From: Moniliella sp. 'wahieum'
Lineage: Eukaryota; Basidiomycota; Moniliellomycetes; Moniliellales; Moniliellaceae
Direction of reading: 5' to 3'
Length of the DNA stretch: 64,000 nucleotides
Assembly (NCBI GenBank): GCA_003971905.1
Contig: RSEE01000074.1
Location: forward strand, 1 to 64,000
Part shown: piece by piece, positions 33,873 to 45,353 of the stretch
Position numbering within the stretch: position 1 is the first letter of the stretch
Layout of the letters: every line of letters begins with the position of its first letter
Notes under the pieces: generated by a model
Database searches by the model: none
Seen by the model: the letters and a program-made list of their open reading frames with translations, nothing else
Told to the model about the DNA's origin: nothing
Translations under genes and position numbers: made by a program

Positions 33873-35404
33873 CTGGTCACTAATCATTGTGACCACGCCA
33901 AGAAATGGCCATGTCACGTGATGCACGTGGGAGCTTCCCTGAGATCTGCGATGCGGCCCCACGGAGGCATCGGACTCCAGAAGATTGATTCTTCCTGACG
34001 TTGAAGCAGGCTTCAATCTTCTGAGCGCTGAGCCTCAGCGCTGAAGAAGGCTGAGCGCTGACACTGTGCCGAAGCCACTTATGCATAATGGGGTCTAGGC
34101 GTTGGGCACCTCGGGAAGCGGCACAAAAGGATCAGCCAGCCCCGGGTTGCGCACCTGGGGATAGGACGCGTAACTGTGAATCGCACCCACTCAAGTATAA
34201 GTCTTGCTAATGCCAATGTTTCAGTGGTTGGCCATCGAGGCCATCCAGATATCCAGGGCCGGTGGCCAAAGGGCTGTGCTGTGCTTGTAACGAAGGTTAC
34301 CAATTAGGCGCTTGGCCATTCCCACGCGGTTTGGGGTGCTGAGGAACTCACAGCATTTTCGCAGGACTAACCCACCTCTGTCACACGTATCACGCCTGTC
34401 GTGCTATGATTTTGGTGAGACCCTCGGAAGAGGCGCAAGTCATAAAGGGTCATCGGCCGGTCTCGATTTCATCATGCATCATGGATCAGGCCTGGGCCTG
34501 AGCCTCAGGACTCCAGGTCTCATCGATCATCATGGCATCATAGTCATAGTCACTGGTCACTGCCGGGGCGTTTTCGGACGATCGCCGAGCATCGAGCATC
34601 GGAACCTCAGGCCAAGGTTATATTACCACGCTGGTACCACATACCGCATATGCCGTTCCTCTTGTTATGACACGCATGACGAGGGCTGTCGGAGGGCGAA
34701 GGCTCGGTGCGTATATTTTACGCCACCTGGACGCCCCATCACCGGCATCACGGTCTGTTCTGCGTCACATGACACAGTGAAATGGGTCACTAGTCACTGG
34801 TCGCTGTCATAGTCACGAGCTTCAAGCTGCAAGCTTCGCGCCCCCCAACATCGTACCCTCCCCTCCCTCCCCCCGACCAGCCATCAGCCGCAAATCCCAC
34901 ACTCATCGGCGACTAATGACGTTAATGACTGAGCACTGCACATTTCACATTCACCGCAACACGCGACCCTCGACCGAAAGCCAATTGTTAAACGTTAGTC
35001 ATATCGAATGGGCATGCTGCATCGCCAAGTGGAGCTGCTAGAGAAAACTGTTACTGTTACGCACACGGTGACCGCGCCACATGGGCCGCTACATGTGTTC
35101 CACACAATCGCCGGAGCGTCGAGAATGAGTTCTTCATGACGTTGCGAGGCAGACGGTCGGATAGCATTGATCATAATCCCGTACCGGGGTAACCGTCGTT
35201 GACAGGTAAAACGTGGTTCTAACCTACCTGCAATTCTGGTAGGAAGTACTCTGAGGTAGCTGGAGGCCTGAGCGCCTGCGCCCGCTATGCACTATGCACG
35301 CTATGATAACACCAAGTGATACTAGTCATGCTAGTGATGCATGTAACATGTAACGCCTGAAAGGCTCAAGGCCTGGTACACCTGATGAGGCGCGCTGTGC
35401 GCAG

Positions 35405-35492
35405 TGTCAGGTGACGGAGATGGGGGAAAGGGCGCAGATGGATTGCATCGGGTCTAGTGGGCCAAGGGCCCCTAGCACGGCGTGAGTCTGAC
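35405..35492. repeat. Dispersed sequence, short copy (partner at 7151-7346)
   Basis: Matches the two flanks of the 7.1-7.35 kb copy but lacks its 108 internal bases. At the junction this copy reads GCATCGGG. Confidence 0.85.
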
Positions 35493-35997
35493 ACGCAGAT
35501 GTTCGAACCCGTCAGATCTCAGACTAGATTGAACACACAAGGGGCTGTTATTTGTGCAAGGCAGCGGCTGATTGTAAATAGATGTCGGAGAGTTGGTGCG
35601 CCAGGGTCGCCAGTTGGACATCGGGCTGGACCTGGACGGATATATGTCGCAGCTTGGCACAGCAGGGCACAGTTCGCATACCAGCACGGTTAAGTAACCG
35701 GTGTTTAACAGTGAAACGCACGGTTACCAATATGGCTGATGTGTGCTTCTGGATCTTGCTTGTACTCAAAACACAGTACTCAGCACATACCTAGAATTTA
35801 GAAAGAGCTGATGAAGACTCAGATCTCAGACTGAGAGTACTCAGTCTGGGTTTACTGAGGATCAGTACGTTCAGTCACAGGGACCTGCATGCCCCTCATC
35901 CTCATACCCCCCGTGTGGGCCGGGGGGGATGGCAAAATAGTGGATTGGGCCTTAGGCCTTATTCTTGAATAGCTTGTTTCGAAGAACTGATATGCCA

Positions 35998-36025
35998 ACG
36001 TTGAACGTTGAACGTTGATGCATGA
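35998..36025. repeat. Mixed heptad array: ACGT units switching to TGCA
   Basis: ACGT TGA ACGT TGA ACGT TGA TGCA TGA, all in one uninterrupted 7-bp register. Confidence 0.95.
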
Positions 36026-38706
36026 AAGAGGAGAGCACACCGCTTCACGCACAACCGGCCCAGAAGTGCTCAGAAAACGCGGCAGCGCAAACCCCTAGAA
36101 GCAGAAGAGATCTCGACGTGAGACACGGGGTTAACTGAGGCGGTTTGTTGACAGACACTAGTCACTAGTCAACGACCTTCAAGCTTCGACGTTTGAACCG
36201 TCACCGGCGTCACCGACCTCAGCAAAAGAACAAAATACTTCAACATCAGGCACTTTGAATCATTAATCATTAACCATCCAGCATTTTGCGATGGGCCTTT
36301 CCAGGTATGTGGACAAAAGACCCCGAGCAAGGCTACCTATATCCGTGGTATGGGAGAGAACACAGTCTAGAACAGTCCGTCGACATATATGATTTCGAAT
36401 CGGTCTCTGAGCGAGGCATAGAAGGGAAACATTCGCGAGGTACTCTCGATGCCTAGTAATGATTCCAGAAGACCGATCCATTGGGGGTGTTAACATTTTG
36501 ATTCAGTTGAGTGTCATTACAATGCAGCAAGACAATCGAAAAGAGGGATATTTGAGAGGGAAGGGATAGTAGTGTGACATGTGAGATCAAGATCTGTGGG
36601 GGCGGTGGCATCACGTGCCGCTTGAGTTCTCCACGCTCACTTCTATCATGCGTCATGCACATGATCATGATGCACAATAAATGACTCCTTCTTCGATGCA
36701 TACGCTCGCACTCTCTTTCCGTCTTCACACGGATCGGTCCACATGAGCGTCACCTTGGCCTGGGCTATATGTCACAGTGTGACATGTGACAGTCTATATA
36801 AAACGAGAGAAGGTCAATAAATAATTCAATCTCAACCTCTCAGATCTCAAAATTCAGAACTCAAACCTCCCAATATGCACTACATCGAGGCGGCTAGGAA
36901 GAGATCATCGCGGTGAGAGAAAAGATGTAGGGTATAGATAGCGATTGCGTTTGGCCCGTCTCACAGCCAGGGGCAAAGCTGAGGGAATGATTAATGGCCC
37001 GAGACAAAGAGGTAAGGGCTAAGTTTTTCTCCACAGAAGTAGCAATCGTTCGTGAGGGAAAACCAAACTGCAAATAACATGGAGCAAAGCAGAAAATACA
37101 GGGGGGGGGAGAGAGCGAGACGAAGAAGACTTGAAAATGATGGGGGAGAGATCCCAAACCGTTCACAATTACGTATAGAACCCGAGCCGCAAACTGCTAT
37201 TATATGGAGACGGGGGAGAGAGGAGGCGTATCGTCTTTATGTATGGGAGCAAACTTCCAGATGTATTGATTCTTTCGAAACGCGCAGATCTTGCGATGAA
37301 GTCGCAATCGAGATGAATATTCAGAATGGTGTTGAAAAGGAGAGTGTAAGGACAGGGGGTCCCTGTGGATGCCGCACGTGCCTTGCCTATAGACAGGATG
37401 ACAGATCGCTGTAGTAGAGACGGTATTGCCGGTATGAGCGGGCTGCAGCCATACACGGGGCGACTTTTCTGTTGGCATTTTCATATAGCCTTGAGGCCTG
37501 AGGAGCTTGAGGGGAACGACAACTGTTACGCGTTACGAGCCTCCGTGGATTCCATCCGAGTTGAGCGCTGAGCCCCAATGATTTGTTCGATTTTAACAGA
37601 GCTGCCAGACATCCAGCCTCAGGCCTCAACCAAGTTACGATCAAAGAACGGTTGTACCATGTCCGGTGGTCTAAGCCGACATATCGACCTCCGTACAATA
37701 TCCTTGACAATGATCATGACATACAGTCGCCCCTTTTTTCCACAGTTTTTATATTTTCTGTTCTCACCCACAGCACGATTCTCCTCGTCATTAATCATTG
37801 GGGACGGGGCGCTGCGAGTCCCCGTGTTTCTTTGTCCACCATTCGGGATGATCGATGAACGGTCTTCATTTTTTGTGGCAACTGCGCCCCTGTTCCTTGT
37901 CTATCACTCCGTTCTCACCCGACTGCGTTGTTTGACCTTTAGTCTCCCTGCTTATACGCACTATATGGCTCGTGATTTCCCCCCTACGATCCATTCTGGG
38001 TTCTTCACCCCTTAATCGTCGATCCATACGATATAGGGAGCTTCTCCTGCTCTGAGTTTCCTCTTCTGATCTCCTCATCGATCATCCTCATCTCTTCGCC
38101 TCCCATGCATGACAGCTTCTCAGCTCTCAGCTCTCCAGCTTATCCCGGCAGCTCAGTTTTCGGCTTTCCCTCATCCAATCCGCGACGCTTTCTGTACCAG
38201 CTTTCAGGGTTAGCTCCAAAACCAGTTCTTCTCCATTACAACTGGGGGCAGCGTTGTCCCACCCGGCTGCCTTTCAAAGTTATTCTACTGGTTGTTCATC
38301 ACGTGCAACGGTTGGAATAACAGAGGAAGAGTTTGTAACGGAGACCGTGGTGGAGGCCACAACCGTCGTTAAAAGCACTCGTAGATCAACATGTATACTG
38401 CCGAAGTCAGTGAGGCAAACACGCCCCACAAGTGATTCAAACGTCATTTTCTCGTAGACATCCTTTTGAGCTGCCCGAGCCCCCATGTATATAGGACCAC
38501 ACGATGAAAAATTTGGCCTGTGGAAGAACATATATAACTATGGACGATGGATTGCAATGGTTGATCAACAAGGCCCTACCGATGACTTGAAGCCTAGAAC
38601 TTCAACTTGAAGCTTGAAGCTTGCACGTTGAAGAGGCTCTCTATCAGGCGCGCTCTCCCCTTTTTGGAAAAAGGACAAGTTAAAAGCTACCTCTGTTTTG
38701 TACCCT

Positions 38707-38727
38707 TGCATCATGCATCATGCATCA
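38707..38727. repeat. Heptad array TCA+TGCA
   Basis: TGCA TCA TGCA TCA TGCA TCA, then CGT. Confidence 0.95.
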
Positions 38728-39024
38728 CGTTCCACAGTCCGCCCCAATAGCCTTTTGTCGGTTCCCACAAACCGCAACTGCAGTCCATATGATAGACGGA
38801 CTCCAGCGGCCTTTTTGGGCTGGATGTGGCTGATGGATGTCACCATGTCAACTTCCACTATATATAAAGCGAAGACAACGGGGGGCGTCGTGTGGCTTGC
38901 TCCGCACGGTGGTGTGGCGAAGAAGGGGCCAATAAGTGGTAACTGGTAACGGTGTAAGTGACGAGTGTGGCACCTCAAGCTTCAAGTGGCAAGTAGCAAG
39001 GGCCCTTGTTTAAGGCTTTTAAAG

Positions 39025-39098
39025 TGAAGCTAGTGAAGCTTGAAGCTAGTGAAGCTTGAAGCTAGTGAAGCTTGAAGCTAGTGAAGCTTGAAGCTTGG
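39025..39098. repeat. 16-bp higher-order tandem repeat built from AGCT units
   Basis: Four exact copies of TGAAGCTAGTGAAGCT (39025-39088), then TGAAGCTTGG. The unit is one 7-bp TGA+AGCT heptad plus a 9-bp TGA+AGCTAG variant. Confidence 0.97.
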
Positions 39099-39354
39099 AG
39101 CATCCTGTTCAACGTATACATAACTGTCTGCGGTCTTGCAGAGCACCGTGCTGTCATACATGTCTCAGTGCTTATAACAGAGCCTAATCTATAATCTAAC
39201 CCACAAAACACCGCCGTTGGAAATAAAATAGACCCTTTACCAAGACCCGTTGAAGGCGCACTGCTCTTCAAAAACGTCGCACGCGCCCGACCGGGGTCAC
39301 CGAGACGAGTCTCATGACGTTCCAGACGATGATAGCAATGAATGAACGTTCAGT

Positions 39355-39382
39355 TGAACGTTGAACGTTGAACGTGGAACGT
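39355..39382. repeat. Heptad array TGA+ACGT
   Basis: Three exact TGAACGT units and one GGAACGT variant. TGA TCGA units follow at 39459-39472. Confidence 0.95.
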
Positions 39383-42305
39383 TGTCTAGTTGACTGTGGC
39401 GAATTCGGGAAGACCTCTAGGAAGGCAGGCGATACGAGGAAGAGCAGAAGATGATCAATGATCGATGATCGACGATATCTGGACTCGGTGCCAGAGTTGG
39501 GTCTGGGCACAGCAGCATCGATATGAGACACCGAGCCTGCTCACTGGGTCTCTAAGGGTAGTGCTCGAGAGGTAGATTATAGTCATGGGCGGAGACTCTA
39601 GGCCGGCAGAAATACGTTGACGGAGCATGATATCGAGTACGGGAGGGAGGCATGGCCCATGGTCCATAGCTCCCGCTAATATACACTACCTCTCAAGCAC
39701 GCACACAGCCGCCTTCTCTTTGGAAATCAGATCGATTCTTTTTCAGATCTCACATTATTTTGTTGTCAAAAAATATGCCACCACACGAAGGTCTACCCTC
39801 CTACGAGAAGAGGAAGGGTGGGATCTGAGAAATGAGGGTAGGGGTGGCGTTCCGTTGTTCAACGTTCGTGTAAGACCGGAGGAACCCAAGGGGTTGGGTG
39901 ATGAACCTCTGGAAATTTAGAAAGCAATACAATCGCGGTGTGGTGGTGGTTAGGTCTAATAAGCCTTATGCCACACCTAGAGGAGACAGAGGTTCAAACA
40001 AAGCCTGAGTATACACGAGGAGACTTCGTAGGTCAAATAAGGGGCAAAGGGTGATAAGGCGCCTTGGCCTCTGTACGGGACCGCGGTTCTCAACAGTTCG
40101 TCTGCTCAGCATTTAGCTCTTCTTGCTCAGACCTCATATTGAACGGAAGCCTGTTGAATCTGGTGCTGTGCTTGCGACCAGAATCTTTGGAACGGGGCCC
40201 CACCGTCGTAAAGCCCAGTTCTTCAAAAGGGGGCGGTTTTTGGAGGATCCGTACGGTGGAAAGCCTGTGAGTGTTGGTATGGGTCGGCAGGGCAAGCCTC
40301 CTCTTCGGGGACACGAACGATTAAACGTATACACTCTCGTCCCACCACTCTTGGCACAGACCGAAAAAACCACCAGGCCTCAAGCAGAGCACTCCCTTAG
40401 TAGTATATACATGCGTTCATGCAATTCATGTGTCATTTGCAGAGCTTTAAAGCTTTTATTAGACAAAAGGTTTGCGCCTAAACGTTTCCCTCATTCACAT
40501 ATACTACAGAACACCTTCTTTCGAAAACGTTGACGGCCGGGCTACCTACTTCTACGGACCACTCATGCCTCAGACTGAAGTCTCTTCCCTCTTTATCTGC
40601 CTCATCAAGTTCTGTTACTGTACTAAGCACTCAACCTCTACACCACACTAATGTCACCGAATGACTAAGCTCGCTCCAATTTCCAATTCTGCATGCTGTG
40701 TCTCCCGCTCTTCCCTTCGCTCTTTTGCTTGTGATATCTGCCCGATGCCTTCTGTTTCCTTCCACGAACAATCAGTTGCCTTTCCCTCCGCCTCTGACAG
40801 GACCTTGTCTCCCTCGTTTAGTCCCGACTGTTACATGGCGCGTTTCATGAAGATAGTGCCGAAGCCAAGACCAACTCCATTTTTGGGAGGTACTATCATA
40901 TCACGAGATGCATGTGTTGGAGATGAGGCGGATGAGGGCTGTTGAGCTGTTGATGGTTAGCAACACTACATAGTCGTGATTTTCATGGATGGAATACTAT
41001 GGAACATCTCTCTCCTCAGATCCGCAGCCCTACCCCCTCTTGCGCCAAGAGTATAGTTGCACCTCACATCGTACCAGCCGCAAAGATATGATATCCTTAT
41101 AACACCGTCCACATAGCTCCCGCAACTAATACTGTTCCGACTATCGTCCCCTCTCGCCCTACTATCTTCTCGGAATGTCTCTTTCCCGCTCAATGAGTTT
41201 TTGTTCCAGGCATCTCTGTGTAGGCGAATATCAATGACGCCCCAAGCCGCTGATGGCCACACAAGAAGCACAATAGGGCACAACTGTGATCAATGTTTAC
41301 CTCTGAGCCTGCTAACCAGACTCCCGTCGTCCGTGGCGATATGTTCGACTAGCCAGGTTCGATACAATCACTTGCTGTGTTCCCCTTGATTTACTATCCT
41401 CTGTTACTCACCCATTATCTTGCATAGTTTTGGCCAGATTGCTATATCTCTCTCCTTAGACACACGGCGTTACACTCAACTGTGACTACTGCTTTTGACC
41501 GTTTTACCCTTACACCAGCTCAACAGAAACAATGATTTCGCCTCGCTTTGCGGGGTATTACCAGGTCTTGCCGCTGCTAACGTTCACCCTCGACAGCTCT
41601 TGTCTTGCGTCGGCCGAGTAGACAAAAATCAATTTCTCCAAGCTCTCTGTTGACATTCGCCTCGCATGTGCCGCCGCGGGCACAAGATGTGGTTTATAAC
41701 GCATGACCACATGTGGGCGAGAATATTAGGTCAACAATGCCTTTCCCCTTCAGATGCTGCTGCTCCAAGGGCTGCAGTCTTCGAAAGATCATTTGATCGC
41801 AGATATCTGAATGGACACCATTCTTCTTCCCCATTAGTAGTACCTACTAAAAGATGCATTTGATGGAGCCGGAAATAATCCCACTTTTCTCACGACGCTT
41901 CTATAATAGCCAGATTAATGCCAACGTCCCGGCCCAGATAGCAGACGAAAAGGTATGCTTGCCTATTAGACGTCTAGCATGGGGCATGTTCCTCCGTGAT
42001 GCGAGAGCTGTTGACGTGAGATTAAAGGGTAAATCGATGTGTTTGGATCTAGACAGTTGCATCAAGCGTTAAAGGCCAATGGTCGAACCCAACTCTGGCT
42101 CTAATCCATCACCTTCTCCTCATCGACCTCATCATTCTGCCCGTCCGGCTCCCTATAGGCCAACATTACCCGTAGGATATTGCTCCGGGACACCGATACT
42201 GCGACGCAATTACATTTTCTTTGGTGAGATTTTGAGCGGAGATAAAGTCGGAATTTGGTTCATTTCCAGACAAACCCAGCAGGAGTGTGAATCCACCGCA
42301 GGAAA

Positions 42306-42445
42306 GGGAGACGAGGGGAAATAAGGCCTAAGGGGAGACAAGGGGAGATAAGGGAGGCAAGGGGAGATGAGGGGAAATAAGGCCTAAGGCCTAAGGGGAG
42401 ATAAGGGGAGATAAGGGGAGGCAAGGGGAGGCAAGAGGAGAAAAG
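42306..42445. repeat. Decamer minisatellite (GGGGAGATAA-like)
   Basis: Imperfect tandem copies of a 10-bp G-rich unit (GGGGAGATAA, with GGCAA variants), interrupted twice by AAGGCCTAAGGCCT stretches that follow the TAA+GGCC heptad rule. Confidence 0.9.
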
Positions 42446-42742
42446 GTGAGAGGATGGTGGGGTCGGCTGGGGTCGGCTGAGGTCGGCCATCTGCCGTCGC
42501 CCGTAACAGTGGGCTTGCTACATGAGAGAGTGGGTCTTCGCGTCCATTGTACCCTGGCGAGGGTTGCTTCTTCGGTATCAACTCGGCATTGTGGTTTGCG
42601 GCTTCTTCAGGGCTGCGTGCATGAGTTTGAATATGTTGGTACCCACTCAGTAACTCCGCCCCGCCCCATTTAACATGAGCATTTACCCCACACCAAACAC
42701 ACTGGCGCCATGGGCTGGGTCTGCGCGTATATGAGCGCATGG

Positions 42743-42773
42743 TGCATGATGCATGATGCATGATGGTGCATGA
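42743..42773. repeat. Heptad array TGA+TGCA
   Basis: Three exact TGCA TGA units, a TGG interruption and one more TGCA TGA. Confidence 0.95.
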
Positions 42774-43327
42774 CCAGCGTGGGCCTTTTGCTCCCACACT
42801 CCCCACCTTGGCTGCCCCAACAGACACCGGGTGTGGCCGACGCCATTCCATGACGAGGACGGCGGGCAAGGCGAGCAGGCTGCGGTGTGTGCTGGGTGGT
42901 TTGTGGCTAGGATGGCGCATCATCCACCACTGGTCACCGGCACCAGGCGACCATCGGTGGGCGGTGAGCTGCATCAGCCGTATGGGCCCACAAACAGCGC
43001 CTGTGTTGGTCTGTGCACTGCAGCGGGGAGCCAGCGCGCTGGTGAGCCTCCTCAGGCGCTCAGGCCTCACCTCGGCCTCAATGCCCGAGCCCTTATTCGC
43101 GCCGCGTCTTGCTGCCATCCGCCGGCGGGGGGCGCAGTCCCACCAACTCCCCGGCGCCCACCACCTCTCACTGTAGTCAAGTAGCTGTTCAACCCCCACC
43201 GGCCTCCGGCTGCTCCGTCCCGACTCCACTGCGTCGGCCGGGTGAAAGTCGACAAACGCCAAGCTAAAAGACAGAGTGTATACAGCACCACAACGGTTTC
43301 TCTGCCATCAACCCTGCCCCCATCACC

Positions 43328-44423
43328 ATGGCATCTCCTCAACGCATCCGCACTCCCTCACCGACCTGTTCGGCATCAAGCACCCCACCTTCTGGCCGTA
43401 CGTCTCACCTGGTTTGCTGATTCCCCGCGTGCGCGCCACCCGTTAACCTTTCATATGCTCATAGGGCATGAAACGTCGCCTCAGGCCCCGACTTGGCGGC
43501 CGCCGTCACCAATGCCGGGGGACTCGGCGTGATTGGCGGGCTGGGGTACACCCAAGATGCTGCGCGAGCAGATTGGGTACAAGGAAGGTCTGGTGGACAA
43601 GAAAGCGCCGTTTGGAGTGGACCTGCTCCTGCCCCAAGTGGGTGGTGATGCTCGTAAGACCAATTACGACTACACTGATGGCCGCCTCATGGAGTTGGCC
43701 GATGTGATTGTGGAAGAAGGCGCGAAGCTTTTGTGTCGGCAGTCGGGGTGCCTCCACAAGAACTGGTAGAGCGTCTGCACAAGGCCGGCGTCGTGGTGGC
43801 CAATGTGATCGGCCACCCTAAGCATGCCGTCAAGGCTGCCAAGGCTGGCGTGGACATATCATTGTCCAGGGCGGCGAGGGCGGTGGCCACACGGGCGATG
43901 TGCCGTTCAGCGTGCTGGTCCCACGTGTTGTGGACCTGGTTACCCAGAACGGGTGGAAGTCTCCGTTGACGGGTAAGCCGGTGATTGTGGTTGCAGCAGG
44001 GGGGTGTGGAACGGACGGTCGCTTGCCGCCTCGCTGGTGTATGGAGCCGCCGGGGTTTGGGTTGGCACCCGTTTGGTTGCTTCAGAGGAAAGCGGGGCGC
44101 CACGCGGACATAAGCTTGCGGTTCTCTCTGCTACTCATGAAAGCGACGTCCGAACGATTTATTATGACCGGACGTCCGCTCCGCTTTAAAACGGACCAAG
44201 TACATTGATGACTGGGAATCCCGGCCAGAGGAGATCAAGCGGTTGACTAGTCAGGGGATCATTCCTGTTATCGAAGACCTCAAAAACGATCCTGACGGAT
44301 CCAAGGAGAGGCAGTCCGTGAACGTTACTGATGGGCAAAGTGGCAGCCTGCATCGATGACATTTTACCCGCCAAGGTGATTATCGACCAGTTTGTCGAAG
44401 GGGCAGAGTGCGATCCTGGCTAG
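43328..44423 (+). CDS. Nitronate monooxygenase (2-nitropropane dioxygenase family)
   Basis: These FMN TIM-barrel enzymes oxidise alkyl nitronates, detoxifying compounds such as propionate-3-nitronate. The ATG at 43328 gives MASPQRIRTP, then LTDLFGIKHPTFW. A 67-nt intron lies at 43398-43464 (GTACGT, CATAG). Then come GPDLAAAVTNAGGLGVIGGL, FGVDLLLPQVGGDARKTNYD, GVPPQELVERLHKAGVVVAN, GGEGGGHTGDVPFSVLVP (the conserved Gly/His FMN loop), GKPVIVVAAGG and SLVYGAAGVWVGTRLVAS (phosphate-binding region). The C-terminus includes CIDDILPAKVIIDQFVEGAE. Length is about 340 residues, normal for the family. Several frame switches, for example near 43355, 43735, 43858 and 44010. Confidence 0.9.
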
Positions 44424-45353
44424 CAAGGCGGCGCTTGTTTCGTCCAAACTATGATGGTTTCAAACGCATCCAGTCCACCTTTCTCTTCCCGTTTCTGTGG
44501 TACTTGTAAACCATTGAAGGAATCTGAGCGCTTTGGTTTGGTTCAATGTCGTTTGGGTGCAAGCAACGGCTCTCACTAGCCGAGCGCAAAGGTGGGGGGG
44601 GGGGGGTGATCGATAATGAGTCAGTCGAGTCAGTACAGTCAGTCCAGAGGGTACAATGCAAGACAGGAAACGTGAACAAGCGCGAAATAGCGGACTAGTG
44701 GGGAGAGATGAATAGCAAGATGGGGTGTGCCTCGAAATCTTGTGGTGCGAGGAGTGTGGCAGCCTCTCGGCTATGAGGAGATGCCACCTGCCCCCCCCCC
44801 CCCCACAAGGCAGAATAAGCTAAAGCCCATATCCGGCTCGTGCCCCATCAACATACATATTGCGCGTTGCCGAAGGGAGTTTTACCACAGCCATCCAGGG
44901 CCTTGGTAACGTTTACCTTGCACCCGAGCCGTGACGTGTCCGTCAGACCAAACGCCAAATCCAGCATATCAGCCTTCTCGTCCCCGGTTCTCCAGTTGGT
45001 CAAACACTTCCGGTTCGAGGATCACATGGCACGTACGCTAGCCATGGCCAGCGACTTAGTGGTGCTCATTAATCATTGGCCAAGTGAGGTAGCGATGGAA
45101 CTGTACGGATGGCGGAGAGAGGGCGGGTGGGAATGAGAGCGATGAGATGAGAGAAGGAGAAGAGAGCAGCAAAAGGAAACCTTTTGCAGAGTGAGATCTG
45201 AGACGAAGCAGATGAATGATCGCGGTGACCGATGATCGATGATCATGCACCGACCGATCACCGATCATTGGTCTCCAATACTCATCGATCGTCTTGCCCA
45301 AGGCCCGAGTTCTCCACTTCCACGACCAGCTCCCCCCTCTTCCATCCAGCCCC
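44424..45353. other. Intergenic between nitronate monooxygenase and ARP6
   Basis: No recognised gene. Contains a G-run near 44595, a C-run near 44793 and TGA-TCGA heptads at about 45230-45245. Confidence 0.5.

Larger units (their letters stand above)
29391..43327. other. Large repeat-dominated region without supported gene
   Basis: 29.4-30.5 kb may contain the disordered N-terminus of the bHLH protein and a polypurine tract. From 30.45 to 43.3 kb I find only short unrelated ORFs and an exceptional density of palindromic heptads, a 16-bp tandem repeat, a decamer minisatellite and one copy of a dispersed sequence. 40.6-42.1 kb is relatively free of heptads but has no ORF I recognise. Confidence 0.5.
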
